A stretch of DNA of 64,000 nt from Bacillota bacterium (GTDB taxonomy: Bacteria > Bacillota > Clostridia > Christensenellales > UMGS416). The stretch spans positions 34,679-98,678 of the forward strand of contig JAEWRW010000002.1 of the NCBI GenBank assembly GCA_023398815.1, read 5' to 3'. The notes beneath the pieces are model-generated. The model was not told the origin of the DNA, did not search any database, and saw only the letters and a program-made list of their open reading frames with translations. Position 1 is the stretch's first letter. Every line of letters starts with the position of its first letter. A program made the position numbers and the translations under genes. Of this stretch, positions 40,443 to 50,548 are shown piece after piece.

Positions 40443-41378
40443 TGTGCCACCCCCACTTGCCGGTATTTGGCGTAGCGCTGCGCCAGCAATTCATTGGTGT
40501 CCAGCGGCAGAAGCTCTTGCAGGGCCGCCTCGATGGCGTCGCCCAGCGCCGGGCCCACATCGGCAAGGTTGTCCTGCCGCAGGCCACCGGGCGGCTCGGC
40601 CACTATGCCGTCGCAGATGCCGAGCGCCTTCAAATCCTCCGCCGTCATGCGCAGTGCCTCGGCGGCCTGGGGGGCCAGCTTGGCATCCTTGTAGAGGATG
40701 GAGGCGCAGCCCTCGGGTGTGATGACCGAATAAACGCTGTTGGCCAGCATGAGGAGTCGGTCACAGACGCCCAGCGCCAGCGCGCCGCCGCTGAAGCCCT
40801 CCCCCACGACGACGGAGATGACGGGTACGCACAGCGTACCCATGCGCTGCAGGTTGCGGGCGATGGCCTCGCCCTGGCCGCGCTCCTCCGCCCCGACGCC
40901 GCAATAGGCGCCCGCGGTATCGATGAAGCACAGGATGGGCCGGTGGAACCGCTGGGCCTGCTCCATCAGGCGCAGGGCTTTGCGGTACCCTTCGGGGTGG
41001 GGCATGCCAAAGTTTCGCTTGATGCGCTGGCCGGTGGAGCGGCCCTTCTCGGTGCACAGCACCGTGACCGGGCGGCCACGAAAGAGCGCCACCCCGCCCA
41101 CGATGGCCGCGTCATCGGCATACAGCCGGTCGCCATGCAGCTCCACAAAGTCCTCGGTCAGCGCCTGAATGATCTGCAGTGCACGAGGACGGTCGAGGGC
41201 CCGGGCCAGCTTGACGGCCTCCCACACGCGGGGGACAGCCGGTTTTTCGGGCGGCGGGGGCGGCAGTTCATCCTGCTCCATGCGCTGGGCGCTCTGCTCC
41301 AGGGTGGAAATGGCATCCTGCCCCTCGGGCATCAGCCGCCGCAGCTCCTCCAGTTTCTGTAAGATTTCCTTGTATCGT

Positions 41379-41386
<8 letters not shown>
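40439..41386 (-). CDS. accA: Acetyl-CoA carboxylase carboxyltransferase subunit alpha
   Basis: 315 residues. 'ILQKLEELRRLMPEG' helical start, 'LVELHGDRLYADDAAIVGGVALF' and 'FIDTAGAYCGVGAEERGQGEAIARNL' plus 'GEGFSGGALALGVCD' are the carboxyltransferase signatures. It transfers the carboxyl from biotin to acetyl-CoA with AccD. Overlaps accD by 8 bp. Confidence 0.95.
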
Positions 41387-42225
<839 letters not shown>

Positions 42226-42239
<14 letters not shown>

Positions 42240-43596
42240 TGGCTTCCTCCGTGTAGCCGGGCAGCACGGTCTGCTCCACCCAGGAGGTATGCACCGCCAT
42301 ACGCACAAATTCCTTGCGGCCCACGAGGTGCCGGAGGAACTGCAGGTTGGTGCCCACACCCTCCACCACCAGCTCGCTCAGGGCCTGGCGCATGCGGGCC
42401 AAGGCAGCAGGCCGGTCCTCCCCATGGGCGACGAGTTTGAGGATCATCGCGTCGTAGTAGGGCGGGATGCTGCAGCCCTGCACCATGGCCGTGTCCACGC
42501 GGATACCAGGGCCGCCGGGCAGCACCAGGCGCGAAATGGTGCCCGGCGATGGCGCGAAGCCCTTGCCCGGCACCTCGGCGTTCAGCCGGCACTCAATGGC
42601 GTGACCCTGGCAGCGCACGGCGTCCTGGGCCACCTGCAGGCGGTCGCCCATGGCCACGCGCAGCTGCGCCGCCACCAGGTCCACCCCGGTCACCATCTCG
42701 GTGATCGTGTGCTCCACCTGGATGCGGGTGTTCATTTCAATGAAGTAGGGAACGCCGTCGCGGTCTACAATGAACTCGACGGTACCGGCGTTCTCGTAGC
42801 CGGCGGCGCGGGCGGCTTCCACCGCCATGCGGCAGAGTGCCTCACGGGTGGCCTCGGGCACCGATGCCGCCGGGGCCTCCTCGATGACCTTTTGCTTCTT
42901 GCGCTGCACGGTGCAGTCCCGCGTGCCCAGGTGCAGCACATGGCCGTGCTGGTCGCCCAGGATCTGCACCTCGATGTGGCGCGGGGTCTCAATTAGCTTT
43001 TCCAGATAGAGCCGCCCATCGCCAAAGGCCGCCTTGGCCTCAGCCGAAGCGGTGCGGTAGGCGTTCTCAAACTCGCTGGGGTTATTAACGGCGCGAATGC
43101 CCCGCCCACCACCGCCGGCGGCTGCCTTCAGCAGCACGGGGTAGCCGATCTCGGTGGCCAGCCGCAGCCCATCCTGCTCGCTCACGAGGGGGCCGTCGGA
43201 GCCGGGCACCACGGTAACGCCGTGGGCCGCGACGGTGCGCCGGGCGGCGGCCTTGTCGCCCATGGCTGAGATGACCGAAGGCTTGGGGCCGATCCAGCCG
43301 ATGCCATAGTCCCCCAACAGGGAGGCGAACTGGGCGTTCTCAGAGAGCATGCCAAAGCCGGGATGAACGGCGTCCACCCCATGGCGTCGGGCCGCTGTCA
43401 GCACGGCGTGCTGGTCCAGATAGCTGTCTCGCGGGTTGGGGCCGCCGATGCACACACTCTCGTCGGCCAGCTGCACATGCAGGGCCTCCTTGTCGGCGGT
43501 GGAGCAGACCGCCACCGCCCGGATGCCCAGACTATGGCAGGCGCGGATGATCCGCACGGCGATTTCGCCGCGGTTGGCAATGAGTACTTTCTTCAT
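42226..43596 (-). CDS. accC: Biotin carboxylase
   Basis: 456 residues. 'MKKVLIANRGEIAVRIIRAC' start, ATP-grasp loop 'KAAAGGGGRGIRAV', 'GTVEFIVDRDGVPYFIEMNTRIQVEHTITEMVTGVDLV' with the metal-binding Glu residues, and 'GHAIECRLNAE'. It carboxylates the biotin on AccB using bicarbonate and ATP. Confidence 0.96.
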
Positions 43597-43599
43597 CGG

Positions 43600-44046
43600 C
43601 TAGCCCTCCCGTTCCACCAGGAAGAGGGGCGTGCCCACCTCCACCTCGCCGCCGTCCCGCGCGAGCACCGCGCGAACGATCCCGGTCTCCGGCGAGGGGA
43701 TCTCGTTCATGAGTTTCATCGCCTCCACAATGCACAGCGTCTGCCCCGCGCGGATGCGGTCACCCACCGCCACGAAGGCTTTGTCCTCCGGCGAGGGGGA
43801 CCCATAAAAGACGCCGAGAATCGGGGAGGGAATCGGGGTGAGGGTGTCGTCCCCATCGTCAGACGGGGTCGGTTCGGTCGGCTCCGCTGGGGGCGGCGCG
43901 GCCAGCCGCACCGGCGGCTGAGCAACCGTCACCCCTGCACTGCGAGTGGTTTTTACCGTCCATTCGGGCATGGAAACTTCCACGCTCTCAAACGGCAACT
44001 CCGCCACAGTGCGCAGGAGCCTGAGCACTTCTTCCAATTTGTTCAT
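43600..44046 (-). CDS. accB: Biotin carboxyl carrier protein
   Basis: 148 residues. Helical N-terminus, Pro/Ala/Thr-rich linker (about 45-75), and C-terminal biotinyl domain with the modified lysine in 'IVEAMKLMNEIPS' (Lys about 113). It starts 128 bp after the MarR gene with no terminator visible between. Confidence 0.95.
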   Translation of the reverse strand: MNKLEEVLRLLRTVAELPFESVEVSMPEWTVKTTRSAGVTVAQPPVRLAAPPPAEPTEPTPSDDGDDTLTPIPSPILGVFYGSPSPEDKAFVAVGDRIRAGQTLCIVEAMKLMNEIPSPETGIVRAVLARDGGEVEVGTPLFLVEREG

Positions 44047-44174
44047 TTCTTCACCATCTCTTATAAAAAGTCAATGAAACCGGTATGATACAAATGCTCT
44101 ATGGAACCGCCCCGCGGCCCCGTCAGCCCACCGAATCCTCCGTCCCCTCGCCCGCCTTTCCTTGCTTGCGGCCC

Positions 44175-44621
44175 CTACATCAGGCACATGCACCGTGCCC
44201 GGAAGAAGTCTCGCAGCAGTCGGAGGGAATCCAGCAGCTCTGGTTTGTTGCTTTCGTTTGTGCCCCGCAGAAAGGCCTCCACCATCCGGTCGTGGAAGCG
44301 CAGATGCAGCCCAAAGGCTTCGAGCCCTTCCTCCGTGAGCAGGATGGCAACCCTGCGGCGGTCGTTTCCGCTGCGTTGCCGGGTGATGAGCCCCTTTTCT
44401 TCCAGGCGGTCCACCACCTCAGTCAGCGCAGGTAGGGTAACCCTGAGCTTTCGCGCCACCTGGCCCATGTAGTGCGACTCACCGTCGCCCACGGCCTCGA
44501 TGACATGCAGCTCGGTAATGGACAGCCCCGCGTTGATTGCCGTCTGTTCCAGCGAAAGGATGTCGTGCAGCACATCGCCCAACAACGTGGCAATGACACC
44601 GCGATAACCGGACTCCGCCAC
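44175..44621 (-). CDS. MarR-family regulator of the fatty-acid operon (FabT-like)
   Basis: 148 residues, GTG start at 44621 with AGGAGA upstream. Winged helix: 'LSITELHVIEAVGDGESHYMGQVARKLRVTLPALTEVVDRLEEKGLITRQRSGNDRRRVAILLTEEG'. Placed at the head of the acc-fab operon like FabT of streptococci, which represses the pathway in response to acyl-ACP. Its own promoter has a 17-bp palindrome between -35 and -10, so autorepression and operon control are inferred. Confidence 0.85.
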   Translation of the reverse strand: MAESGYRGVIATLLGDVLHDILSLEQTAINAGLSITELHVIEAVGDGESHYMGQVARKLRVTLPALTEVVDRLEEKGLITRQRSGNDRRRVAILLTEEGLEAFGLHLRFHDRMVEAFLRGTNESNKPELLDSLRLLRDFFRARCMCLM

Positions 44622-44656
44622 GGTTCATCCTCTCCTTTCCAGGAACAGATGCATCC

Positions 44657-44685
44657 ATTATATTAGATTGCCTAATACTTCGCAA
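44657..44685 (-). promoter_or_regulatory. Fatty-acid operon promoter with palindromic operator
   Basis: Minus strand: -35 TTGCGA (44680-44685), 17-bp spacer, -10 TATAAT (44657-44662). The palindrome TATTAG-N5-CTAATA (44661-44677) fills the spacer and touches the -10; probable binding site for the MarR protein it drives. Confidence 0.75.
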
Positions 44686-44836
44686 CCCTAAATAGTTCTA
44701 TGCAATTGACAACGTCCGCATCGATCCTTTACACAAAAGTGTCTCCCCTCCATTGCCCCGTATGCGTTGGTTTGGCCGGCGCAGCCACCGTTGGCTGGAA
44801 TTACCGCCAACAGCCAAAGGACACGACGCCACCGCC

Positions 44837-44871
44837 CGTTTATGTTCCGTTTACATTGCCGGTGGTATACT
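44837..44871 (+). promoter_or_regulatory. Response-regulator promoter with two 11-bp boxes
   Basis: CGTTTATGTTC (44837-44847) and CGTTTACATTG (44848-44858), head to tail with no gap, then 7 nt and TATACT (44866-44871). The boxes take the place of the -35 element, as in PhoB/OmpR-type activation. Confidence 0.65.
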
Positions 44872-44902
44872 GGTGCCACAAAGGACAAAGGAGGGACGCG
44901 CG

Positions 44903-45580
44903 ATGGCCACCGTGTTGGTTGTGGACGACGATCCCTACATCCGCGAACTGGTCGGCACGCTGCTGGGCCGTGAGGGTTTCGCCGTGGCCGAAGCCCGCAA
45001 CGGCCGCGAGGCGCTGCAGCGGCTGGGTGAAGATAAAATCGACCTGTGCGTGCTTGATCTTATGATGCCCGAAATGGACGGCTATGAGTTTTGCCGCCAT
45101 GCCCGGCGCTACCATGAGGATCTGCCCATCCTGATGCTGACGGCCCGAGGGGAGCTCACCCAGAAGGTGAAGGGCTTTGAACTGGGTGCCGACGACTACC
45201 TGACCAAACCCTTTGAAGGGGTGGAGCTCATTCTGCGGGTGAAGGCACTGCTGAAGCGCGCGGGCATCGCCGCGGCACAGACGGTGGAAATCGGCGCGTT
45301 GACGCTCAACCGCGCCAGCCACGCCGTGGTCTTTGGCGGCGCGGCCAGCGACATCCCCCTGAAGGAATTTGAGCTGCTCTTCAAGCTGGGCTCGGCTCCG
45401 GGCCGCACCTTCCCGCGCGATCAACTCATCGAGGACGTGTGGGGCTACGATTTTGAGGGCAACGAGCGGACGCTCGACGTGCACATCAACCGCCTGCGGG
45501 AGCGATTCCCCGCCGACCTCTACCGCATCCGCATCACCACTGTGCGCGGCCTTGGCTACCGGTTGGAGGTGCTGCCATGA
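44903..45580 (+). CDS. OmpR/PhoB-family response regulator
   Basis: 225 residues. Receiver domain with acidic pair D8-D9, phospho-acceptor D52 (LDLMMPEMDG), T80 and K102 (YLTKPF), then a winged-helix DNA-binding domain ending 'TTVRGLGYRLEVLP'. AAAGGAGG lies 8 nt before the ATG at 44903. The histidine kinase starts 4 bp before its stop. It probably binds the CGTTTAC boxes upstream of its own gene and of the ABC exporter operon. Confidence 0.93.
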   Translation: MATVLVVDDDPYIRELVGTLLGREGFAVAEARNGREALQRLGEDKIDLCVLDLMMPEMDGYEFCRHARRYHEDLPILMLTARGELTQKVKGFELGADDYLTKPFEGVELILRVKALLKRAGIAAAQTVEIGALTLNRASHAVVFGGAASDIPLKEFELLFKLGSAPGRTFPRDQLIEDVWGYDFEGNERTLDVHINRLRERFPADLYRIRITTVRGLGYRLEVLP

Positions 45581-46659
45581 AGCGCCGGAACCGCGCCATG
45601 AGCCCCTCTCAGTGGATTTTTGGGGCACTGACTGGCACCGCCCTATTCACGGCCTGCTTTGCCGGGGGCTATGGGCTGGCTACGCTGCTCTTCCGCCTGA
45701 CGAGCACACCGCCAGCCATATGGTCCCATGTCATCGCGGGGTACCTGGGGCTATCATTGACCGCTCTGGTGGCCCGGGTATGGGCACTCGTCCACCAGCG
45801 CTTACGCCCCGGCGGCGGCCGCTGGGACGATGTGCGCAAACACTTCCTGGACGACGCCATCGAGGGCATGAACCGCATCGCCCAGGGCGATTTCAGCGTG
45901 TTGCTGCCGGTGGAGGAGCACGACCCCTTTGCCGGGATCGCCGAGAGCGTCAACCGCATGGCGCGGGAGCTGGGCACCATGGAGAACCTGCGGCAGGACT
46001 TCATCTCCAACGTCTCCCACGAGATTCAATCCCCGCTCACCTCCATCAGCGGCTTTGCCGCGCTGCTGCGCCGGGACGATCTGACCCCGGAACAACGTTC
46101 CCACTACCTGGACGTCATTGAGACCGAGTCCCGCCGCCTCTCCCGCCTGAGCGACAACCTCCTGAAGCTCACGGCGCTGGAGAGCGACGCCCAGCCCCTG
46201 GCCGCCACCCCCTTTGCCCTGGATCGGCAGATCCAGAACGCGGCGCTGCTGCTGGAGCCGCAGTGGACGGCCAAGAACCTCACCCTGGATCTCTCTTTGG
46301 CTCGCTTGACCCTGCCCGGCGACGAAGCACTGCTGAGCCAGGTGTGGATTGACCTCTTGGGCAACGCCGTCAAGTTCACGCCCGGGGGTGGCTCCATCAC
46401 TGTGACGCTGGTGGAGGAGGGCGGCAATGCCGTCTGCCGGGTGGCGGATACCGGCATCGGCATTGCCGAGGAGGACCGGATGCACGTGTTTGAGCGCTTC
46501 TTCAAGGCCGACCGCGCCCGCGACCGTGCCCTGGGCGGCAACGGCCTGGGCCTGGCCATCGTCCGCGCCATTGTGGAGCGCCACGGGGGCACCGTCTCGG
46601 TGGAGAGCCAGCCCGGTCAGGGCAGCACCTTCACCGTCACCCTGCCCCTCCCACGGTAA
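45577..46659 (+). CDS. Sensor histidine kinase
   Basis: 360 residues. Two transmembrane helices (about 13-38 and 50-72) with almost no external loop, a HAMP-like segment (about 90-135), dimerisation domain with H148 (SNVSHEIQSPLTS), and an ATPase domain with N box 'LLGNAVKFT', G1 'VADTGIGI', F box 'FERFFKAD' and G2 'GGNGLGLAIV'. The minimal sensor loop suggests it detects a membrane signal or works with the neighbouring transporter, like BceS-type intramembrane sensors. Confidence 0.93.
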   Translation: MKRRNRAMSPSQWIFGALTGTALFTACFAGGYGLATLLFRLTSTPPAIWSHVIAGYLGLSLTALVARVWALVHQRLRPGGGRWDDVRKHFLDDAIEGMNRIAQGDFSVLLPVEEHDPFAGIAESVNRMARELGTMENLRQDFISNVSHEIQSPLTSISGFAALLRRDDLTPEQRSHYLDVIETESRRLSRLSDNLLKLTALESDAQPLAATPFALDRQIQNAALLLEPQWTAKNLTLDLSLARLTLPGDEALLSQVWIDLLGNAVKFTPGGGSITVTLVEEGGNAVCRVADTGIGIAEEDRMHVFERFFKADRARDRALGGNGLGLAIVRAIVERHGGTVSVESQPGQGSTFTVTLPLPR

Positions 46660-46663
46660 CGCC

Positions 46664-46719
46664 CGTTTACATTGCGTTTACCTTTGATTTAACCTCCGTT
46701 TACGTTGGGGCCTTATCAT
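46664..46719 (+). promoter_or_regulatory. ABC exporter promoter with four 11-bp boxes
   Basis: Four contiguous 11-mers: CGTTTACATTG, CGTTTACCTTT, GATTTAACCTC (degenerate) and CGTTTACGTTG (46664-46707), then 6 nt and TATCAT (46714-46719). Same box sequence and nearly the same distance to -10 as at the response-regulator promoter. This is strong evidence for a shared regulator. Confidence 0.7.
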
Positions 46720-46749
46720 GGGGCCATCCAAGCAAACGGAGGTATTTTT

Positions 46750-46863
46750 ATGAGCATATTCATCGCATTGATCCATTTTGGCATCCAACAGCTGCTGCAA
46801 AGGTGGAAGCGCGCCGCCACGTCGACGCCGCCCCAAGCCGCGGGAGAGGAGGTGGCCGCATGA
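46750..46863 (+). CDS. 37-residue peptide, first gene of the ABC exporter operon
   Basis: ATG at 46750 with GGAGG 7 nt upstream. The first 18 residues are hydrophobic/amphipathic (MSIFIALIHFGIQQLLQRW), followed by KR and a polar Pro/Ala/Glu tail. The TGA overlaps the ABC ATPase ATG (ATGA), so it is translated together with the transporter. It could be a small membrane peptide modulating or exported by the transporter, or only a translation-coupling leader. No family recognised. Confidence 0.55.
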   Translation: MSIFIALIHFGIQQLLQRWKRAATSTPPQAAGEEVAA

Positions 46864-47810
46864 GTAACCCCATCATCTCTGTCAACAACCTGGTCAAGCA
46901 ATACGACCGCGTCAAGGAGCCTGCTGTCAAAGGCGTCAGCTTTGAGGTGCAGGAGGGGGACTTCTTCGCCTTCCTCGGGCCCAACGGCGCGGGCAAGACG
47001 ACGACCATTTCCATCCTCACCACCACGCTCTCCCACACGTCGGGCAGTGTGACGATCGCAGGCTACGACGTGGCGCGGGAGGCCCAGCGGGTACGCGAGC
47101 AGGTGGGCATCATCTTCCAGCAGCCCAGCCTGGACCCGCAGCTCTCCGCCGAGGAGAACATCCGCTTCCACGCCTGCCTCTACGGTATGTATGGCTACCG
47201 GCCCACCTTTGGCATGATGCCCGCCGCCTACCGCACCCGGGTGCTGGATCTGGCGGAGATCGTGGGCATCCAGGATGCGCTCTTCAAGCCGATCAAGAAA
47301 CTCTCCGGCGGCATGCAGCGCAAGCTTGAGATCATCCGCAGCCTCATCCACACGCCCAAGATCCTGTTCCTGGACGAACCAACCCAGGGCCTGGACGCCG
47401 TCAGCCGCCGGAGTCTGTGGGAGTACCTTGACGGCGTGCGCCGCCAGAACGGCACCACGGTGTTCCTGACGACCCACTACATCGACGAGGCCGACGGGGT
47501 AGACCAGGTCTCCATCATCAACCGCGGCAAAATCGCCATCGCTGGCTCGCCGGAGGAGATGAAAGCGAGCCTGTTGCGCCAGGAGGTTATTTTAGATGCC
47601 CCTGACCGGGAGGCATTGCTGCGGGAACTGGCCGGCATGAACCTCACCTGCCAGGTGGCCGACCACATCGTCGTACCCTGCCAAGGCCGGTCTGCCCAAG
47701 CCATCATCGCGGGGCTGGCCACCGAGCTCAGCGTGCTGCGCATCCAGGAGCCCACGCTGGAGGATGCCTATGTGGAGTATCTCAAACGGACGGAGGAAGA
47801 AGCGGCATGA
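46860..47810 (+). CDS. ABC transporter ATP-binding protein (DrrA-like)
   Basis: 316 residues. Walker A 'GPNGAGKTT' (about 41), Q loop 'QQPSLDPQLSAEENI', signature 'KLSGGMQRKLEIIRSL', Walker B 'ILFLDEPTQGLD', H loop 'TTHYIDEADG', plus the C-terminal domain found in drug/daunorubicin-type exporters. GGAGG lies before the ATG. It energises the permease encoded next; substrate unknown, regulated with the two-component system by shared boxes. Confidence 0.93.
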   Translation: MSNPIISVNNLVKQYDRVKEPAVKGVSFEVQEGDFFAFLGPNGAGKTTTISILTTTLSHTSGSVTIAGYDVAREAQRVREQVGIIFQQPSLDPQLSAEENIRFHACLYGMYGYRPTFGMMPAAYRTRVLDLAEIVGIQDALFKPIKKLSGGMQRKLEIIRSLIHTPKILFLDEPTQGLDAVSRRSLWEYLDGVRRQNGTTVFLTTHYIDEADGVDQVSIINRGKIAIAGSPEEMKASLLRQEVILDAPDREALLRELAGMNLTCQVADHIVVPCQGRSAQAIIAGLATELSVLRIQEPTLEDAYVEYLKRTEEEAA

Positions 47811-48631
47811 GCGAACTGACCATACGCCAACCCAAACTGCAATCGAGGTTCCTGCGGGAGCTCAATGCCATTGTGACCATCGCGGCGCGAGACATCACCT
47901 TGTTCTTCAAGTCTCCGGGCATGCTCATCATGAGCCTGGCGATGCCGCTCGTGATGATGGGCATGCTGGGCGGCAGCCTGCAGCAGAACATGGCCGGCGG
48001 CCTGGGCTTCCAGTACGGCACATTCATGCTGGTGGGCATGCTCGTCAACATGCTCTTCATGACGACAACCAGCGGCATCTCCTCCCTGGTGGAGGATCGC
48101 GCCACCGACTTCACCCAGGAGATGATGATCTCCCCCGCCTCGCGCTATGCCATCGTCATCGGCAAGATCATGGGCTCGTCCTTCGGGGCCATCGTCAGCA
48201 TGGTGGGCACGCTGCTGGTGGGGCTTCTCATGGGCACGACGCTCTCCGTGCCGCAGCTCTTGGCGGTGCTGGCCCTCTCGCCCCTCATGTGCCTGTCGGC
48301 CGGTGCGCTGGCCATGCTCGTCATTGGGCTTGTGAAGAGCAACAAGATGGCCAATCTCGCCGTCATGCTCATCACCATGCCGCAGATGTTCCTATCCGGC
48401 GCTATCATTCCCATCGGCAACTCCAGCGGCATTCTGCTGGTTCTCAGCCGCCTGATGCCCATGACCTACTGCCTCGATCTGGTGCGTGCGGTCGTCTACG
48501 CCGGCACGCCGGAGTATGGCAGCGTGGTGCTCTTCAACCCGGCAGTGACGCTCCTGGCCATTGTGGCGCTCACCGTCGTTTGCCTCGTCATCGGCACCTG
48601 GTTCTTCGCCCGCAGCGAGAAGCACCGGTAA
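47807..48631 (+). CDS. ABC-2 type permease (DrrB-like)
   Basis: 274 residues. About six transmembrane helices with the ABC-2 signature near 'RLMPMTYCLDLVRAVVYAG'. Cytoplasmic N-terminal helix 'LRELNAIVTIAARDITLFFKSPG'. It overlaps the ATPase stop by 4 bp. Together they form a homodimeric exporter of an unidentified hydrophobic compound. Confidence 0.92.
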   Translation: MSELTIRQPKLQSRFLRELNAIVTIAARDITLFFKSPGMLIMSLAMPLVMMGMLGGSLQQNMAGGLGFQYGTFMLVGMLVNMLFMTTTSGISSLVEDRATDFTQEMMISPASRYAIVIGKIMGSSFGAIVSMVGTLLVGLLMGTTLSVPQLLAVLALSPLMCLSAGALAMLVIGLVKSNKMANLAVMLITMPQMFLSGAIIPIGNSSGILLVLSRLMPMTYCLDLVRAVVYAGTPEYGSVVLFNPAVTLLAIVALTVVCLVIGTWFFARSEKHR

Positions 48632-48660
48632 CCAAGATATGGAACAAGGAGGGTCTTATT

Positions 48661-49224
48661 ATGGATTATAACAATTTGGCATTGCACGAACAGTGCGCCC
48701 GCATCGCCCGCCTGCTGATGCAGGAGCGCCTGGCCCACCACCCCGAGAACAGTGACCTCAATGCCGGACGCCACCGGCTGTTGGCCCTGACAGCGGCCTA
48801 CCCAGGCGTGACCGAAAACGACCTCGTTTCCCTTCTCGCCCACCGTACCCCCGCCGCGCGGGACGTGTTGGCGGGGGTAGAGGCCAAAGGGTACCTCACC
48901 CTACGCGCCAAAAAGGGGAGTGACGAACGAATCGTTGAACTGACTGAGGCTGGTCAAAGCGAGGCTGCTCTCGGCTCCACCCTGCCCGACGCCTTCGCCG
49001 TGCTCAGCGATGAAGAACGAAAGGCCGTGAGCGACTGCATGGCCCGGGTGCTGAACGAGCTAGAGCGGACGGTTCCCACCGGCGGCCGGAGCGGGCAGGG
49101 AATACCGTGGGCACGCTTGACAGCCCTGCACGGCCCCTGGGGCGTCGCCTTTACCGACCGGGCGCACCTGGCACTCGGGCTTGGCCGGGACTTCGCGCCT
49201 TGGGCGACCAGCTCCCAATTCTGA
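48661..49224 (+). CDS. MarR-like regulator with C-terminal extension
   Basis: 187 residues. The start is fixed by AAGGAGG 8 nt upstream. The winged-helix part is 'YPGVTENDLVSLLAHRTPAARDVLAGVEAKGYLTLRAKKGSDERIVELTEAG'. After about residue 143 a 45-residue extension rich in Trp, Ala and Gly follows; this is absent from ordinary MarR proteins and might come from a frameshift or stop-codon loss. Last gene of the exporter operon, probably repressing it or a detoxification partner. Confidence 0.8.
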   Translation: MDYNNLALHEQCARIARLLMQERLAHHPENSDLNAGRHRLLALTAAYPGVTENDLVSLLAHRTPAARDVLAGVEAKGYLTLRAKKGSDERIVELTEAGQSEAALGSTLPDAFAVLSDEERKAVSDCMARVLNELERTVPTGGRSGQGIPWARLTALHGPWGVAFTDRAHLALGLGRDFAPWATSSQF

Positions 49225-49285
49225 ACCGGACACCCGCGCAACCACAGTGCCCTGCCGCCAGCTGGCTCAACGGCGAGCATACGCC

Positions 49286-49320
49286 CGCGCCCCTTCCTGA
49301 GAGGGGCGCGTTTGTTGTTC
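49286..49320 (+). terminator. Terminator after the exporter/MarR operon
   Basis: CGCGCCCCT / AGGGGCGCG with a 6-7 nt loop, then TTTGTTGTT. Confidence 0.8.
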
Positions 49321-49441
49321 ACCAAGCCCCACCCCCTGCGCACCGGGTTTCCGCCATGGGCCTACTTTGGCACAAATGCGGTTGCAGAAGGCCTACAAAA
49401 AGAAGATAATGGGAAAAATAACCATTTTGGGGGAACGAGCC

Positions 49442-50548
49442 ATGTTCCAGCTGCCCGCCTATGTGGCGCCAGACTTTTCCCTGCCGCCCTTTGCCGCCGC
49501 GCCCGATGTGAGCGTCGCGCCGGCCCCCGCCGATGGGCAGCTGCCCGACGGGTTCCACGCCACCACCATTTACCCCGAATACTTTAAGATCGACGGTCAA
49601 TGGAAGCTCATCAGCGCCCCACGCATGGACTGCGCCGTGGCCCTGCGGGGCGGCGAGCCACAGGCTGTGGAGCCGCGACGACTGCGGGCCGGCGACGCCG
49701 TGGTGGTGGGCCGGGCCGAGGACGGCAGTGCCGGGATTTTTGTGGATGATCGGGCCTTTGAGCGCGGCACCGCAGACGGCGCGGCAAAGCAGACCTTCGC
49801 CTTCCGTCAGGGCCGCTCGCGGGAGTCGTCCTACTCCCGTGACTACGACCTGCTCTACGACATTCTGCGCCACGAACGGGAGCACGGCTACATCGTGTGG
49901 GTGCTGGGCCCGGCGGTGGACTTCGACTACGACGCGCGGCGGGCCATGGCGCGCATCATCGACGCCGGGTACGCCCACGCGCTCTTTGCCGGCAATGCGC
50001 TGGCGACCCACGACCTGGAGGCCGCGCTCTACCACACCGGCCTGGGGCAGGACATCTACACCAAGGATCCCGTGCCAGATGGCCATTACAACCACCTGGA
50101 GGTCATCAACCTCACCCGCCGGGCCGGTTCCATCCGCTCCCTCATTGCCGAGCGGGGCATTGACGACGGCATCCTCGCCGCCTGCGCCCGCCGGGGGGTA
50201 CCCTGGGTGCTGGCCGGTTCCATCCGCGACGATGGGCCGCTGCCCGACGTCATCGCCGACGTCTACCAGGCCCAGGACGCCATGCGGGCCCACACCCGCC
50301 ACGCCACCACCGTGGTGGCCCTGGCCACCCAGCTGCACACCATCGCCACCGGCAACATGACCCCCGCCTGGCAGATGGTGGAGGGCTGCATCCGCCCGGT
50401 ATACTTCTACACCGTGGACATCTCAGAGTTCGCGGTCAATAAGCTCCGTGACCGCGGCAGTCTCAGCGTCAACAGCATTGTGACGAACATCCAGGACTTC
50501 CTGGTGCACGCCGCGCGCAACCTCGTGCCGGAGGAGGACAAAACATGA
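49442..50548 (+). CDS. Ornithine cyclodeaminase-like protein (LOR/SDH domain, TIGR00300 type)
   Basis: 368 residues. The C-terminal half 'GHYNHLEVINLTRRAGSIRSLIAERGIDDGILAACARRGVPWVLAGSIRDDGPLPDVIADVYQAQDAMR' and 'LATQLHTIATGNMTPA' is the highly conserved TIGR00300/LOR-SDH signature. An archaeal member converts ornithine to proline plus ammonia; other relatives are arginine dihydrolases, so the exact substrate needs testing. The start at 49442 is preferred (GGGGGA upstream); a second ATG lies at 49409. It overlaps the next gene (ATGA). Confidence 0.75.
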   Translation: MFQLPAYVAPDFSLPPFAAAPDVSVAPAPADGQLPDGFHATTIYPEYFKIDGQWKLISAPRMDCAVALRGGEPQAVEPRRLRAGDAVVVGRAEDGSAGIFVDDRAFERGTADGAAKQTFAFRQGRSRESSYSRDYDLLYDILRHEREHGYIVWVLGPAVDFDYDARRAMARIIDAGYAHALFAGNALATHDLEAALYHTGLGQDIYTKDPVPDGHYNHLEVINLTRRAGSIRSLIAERGIDDGILAACARRGVPWVLAGSIRDDGPLPDVIADVYQAQDAMRAHTRHATTVVALATQLHTIATGNMTPAWQMVEGCIRPVYFYTVDISEFAVNKLRDRGSLSVNSIVTNIQDFLVHAARNLVPEEDKT

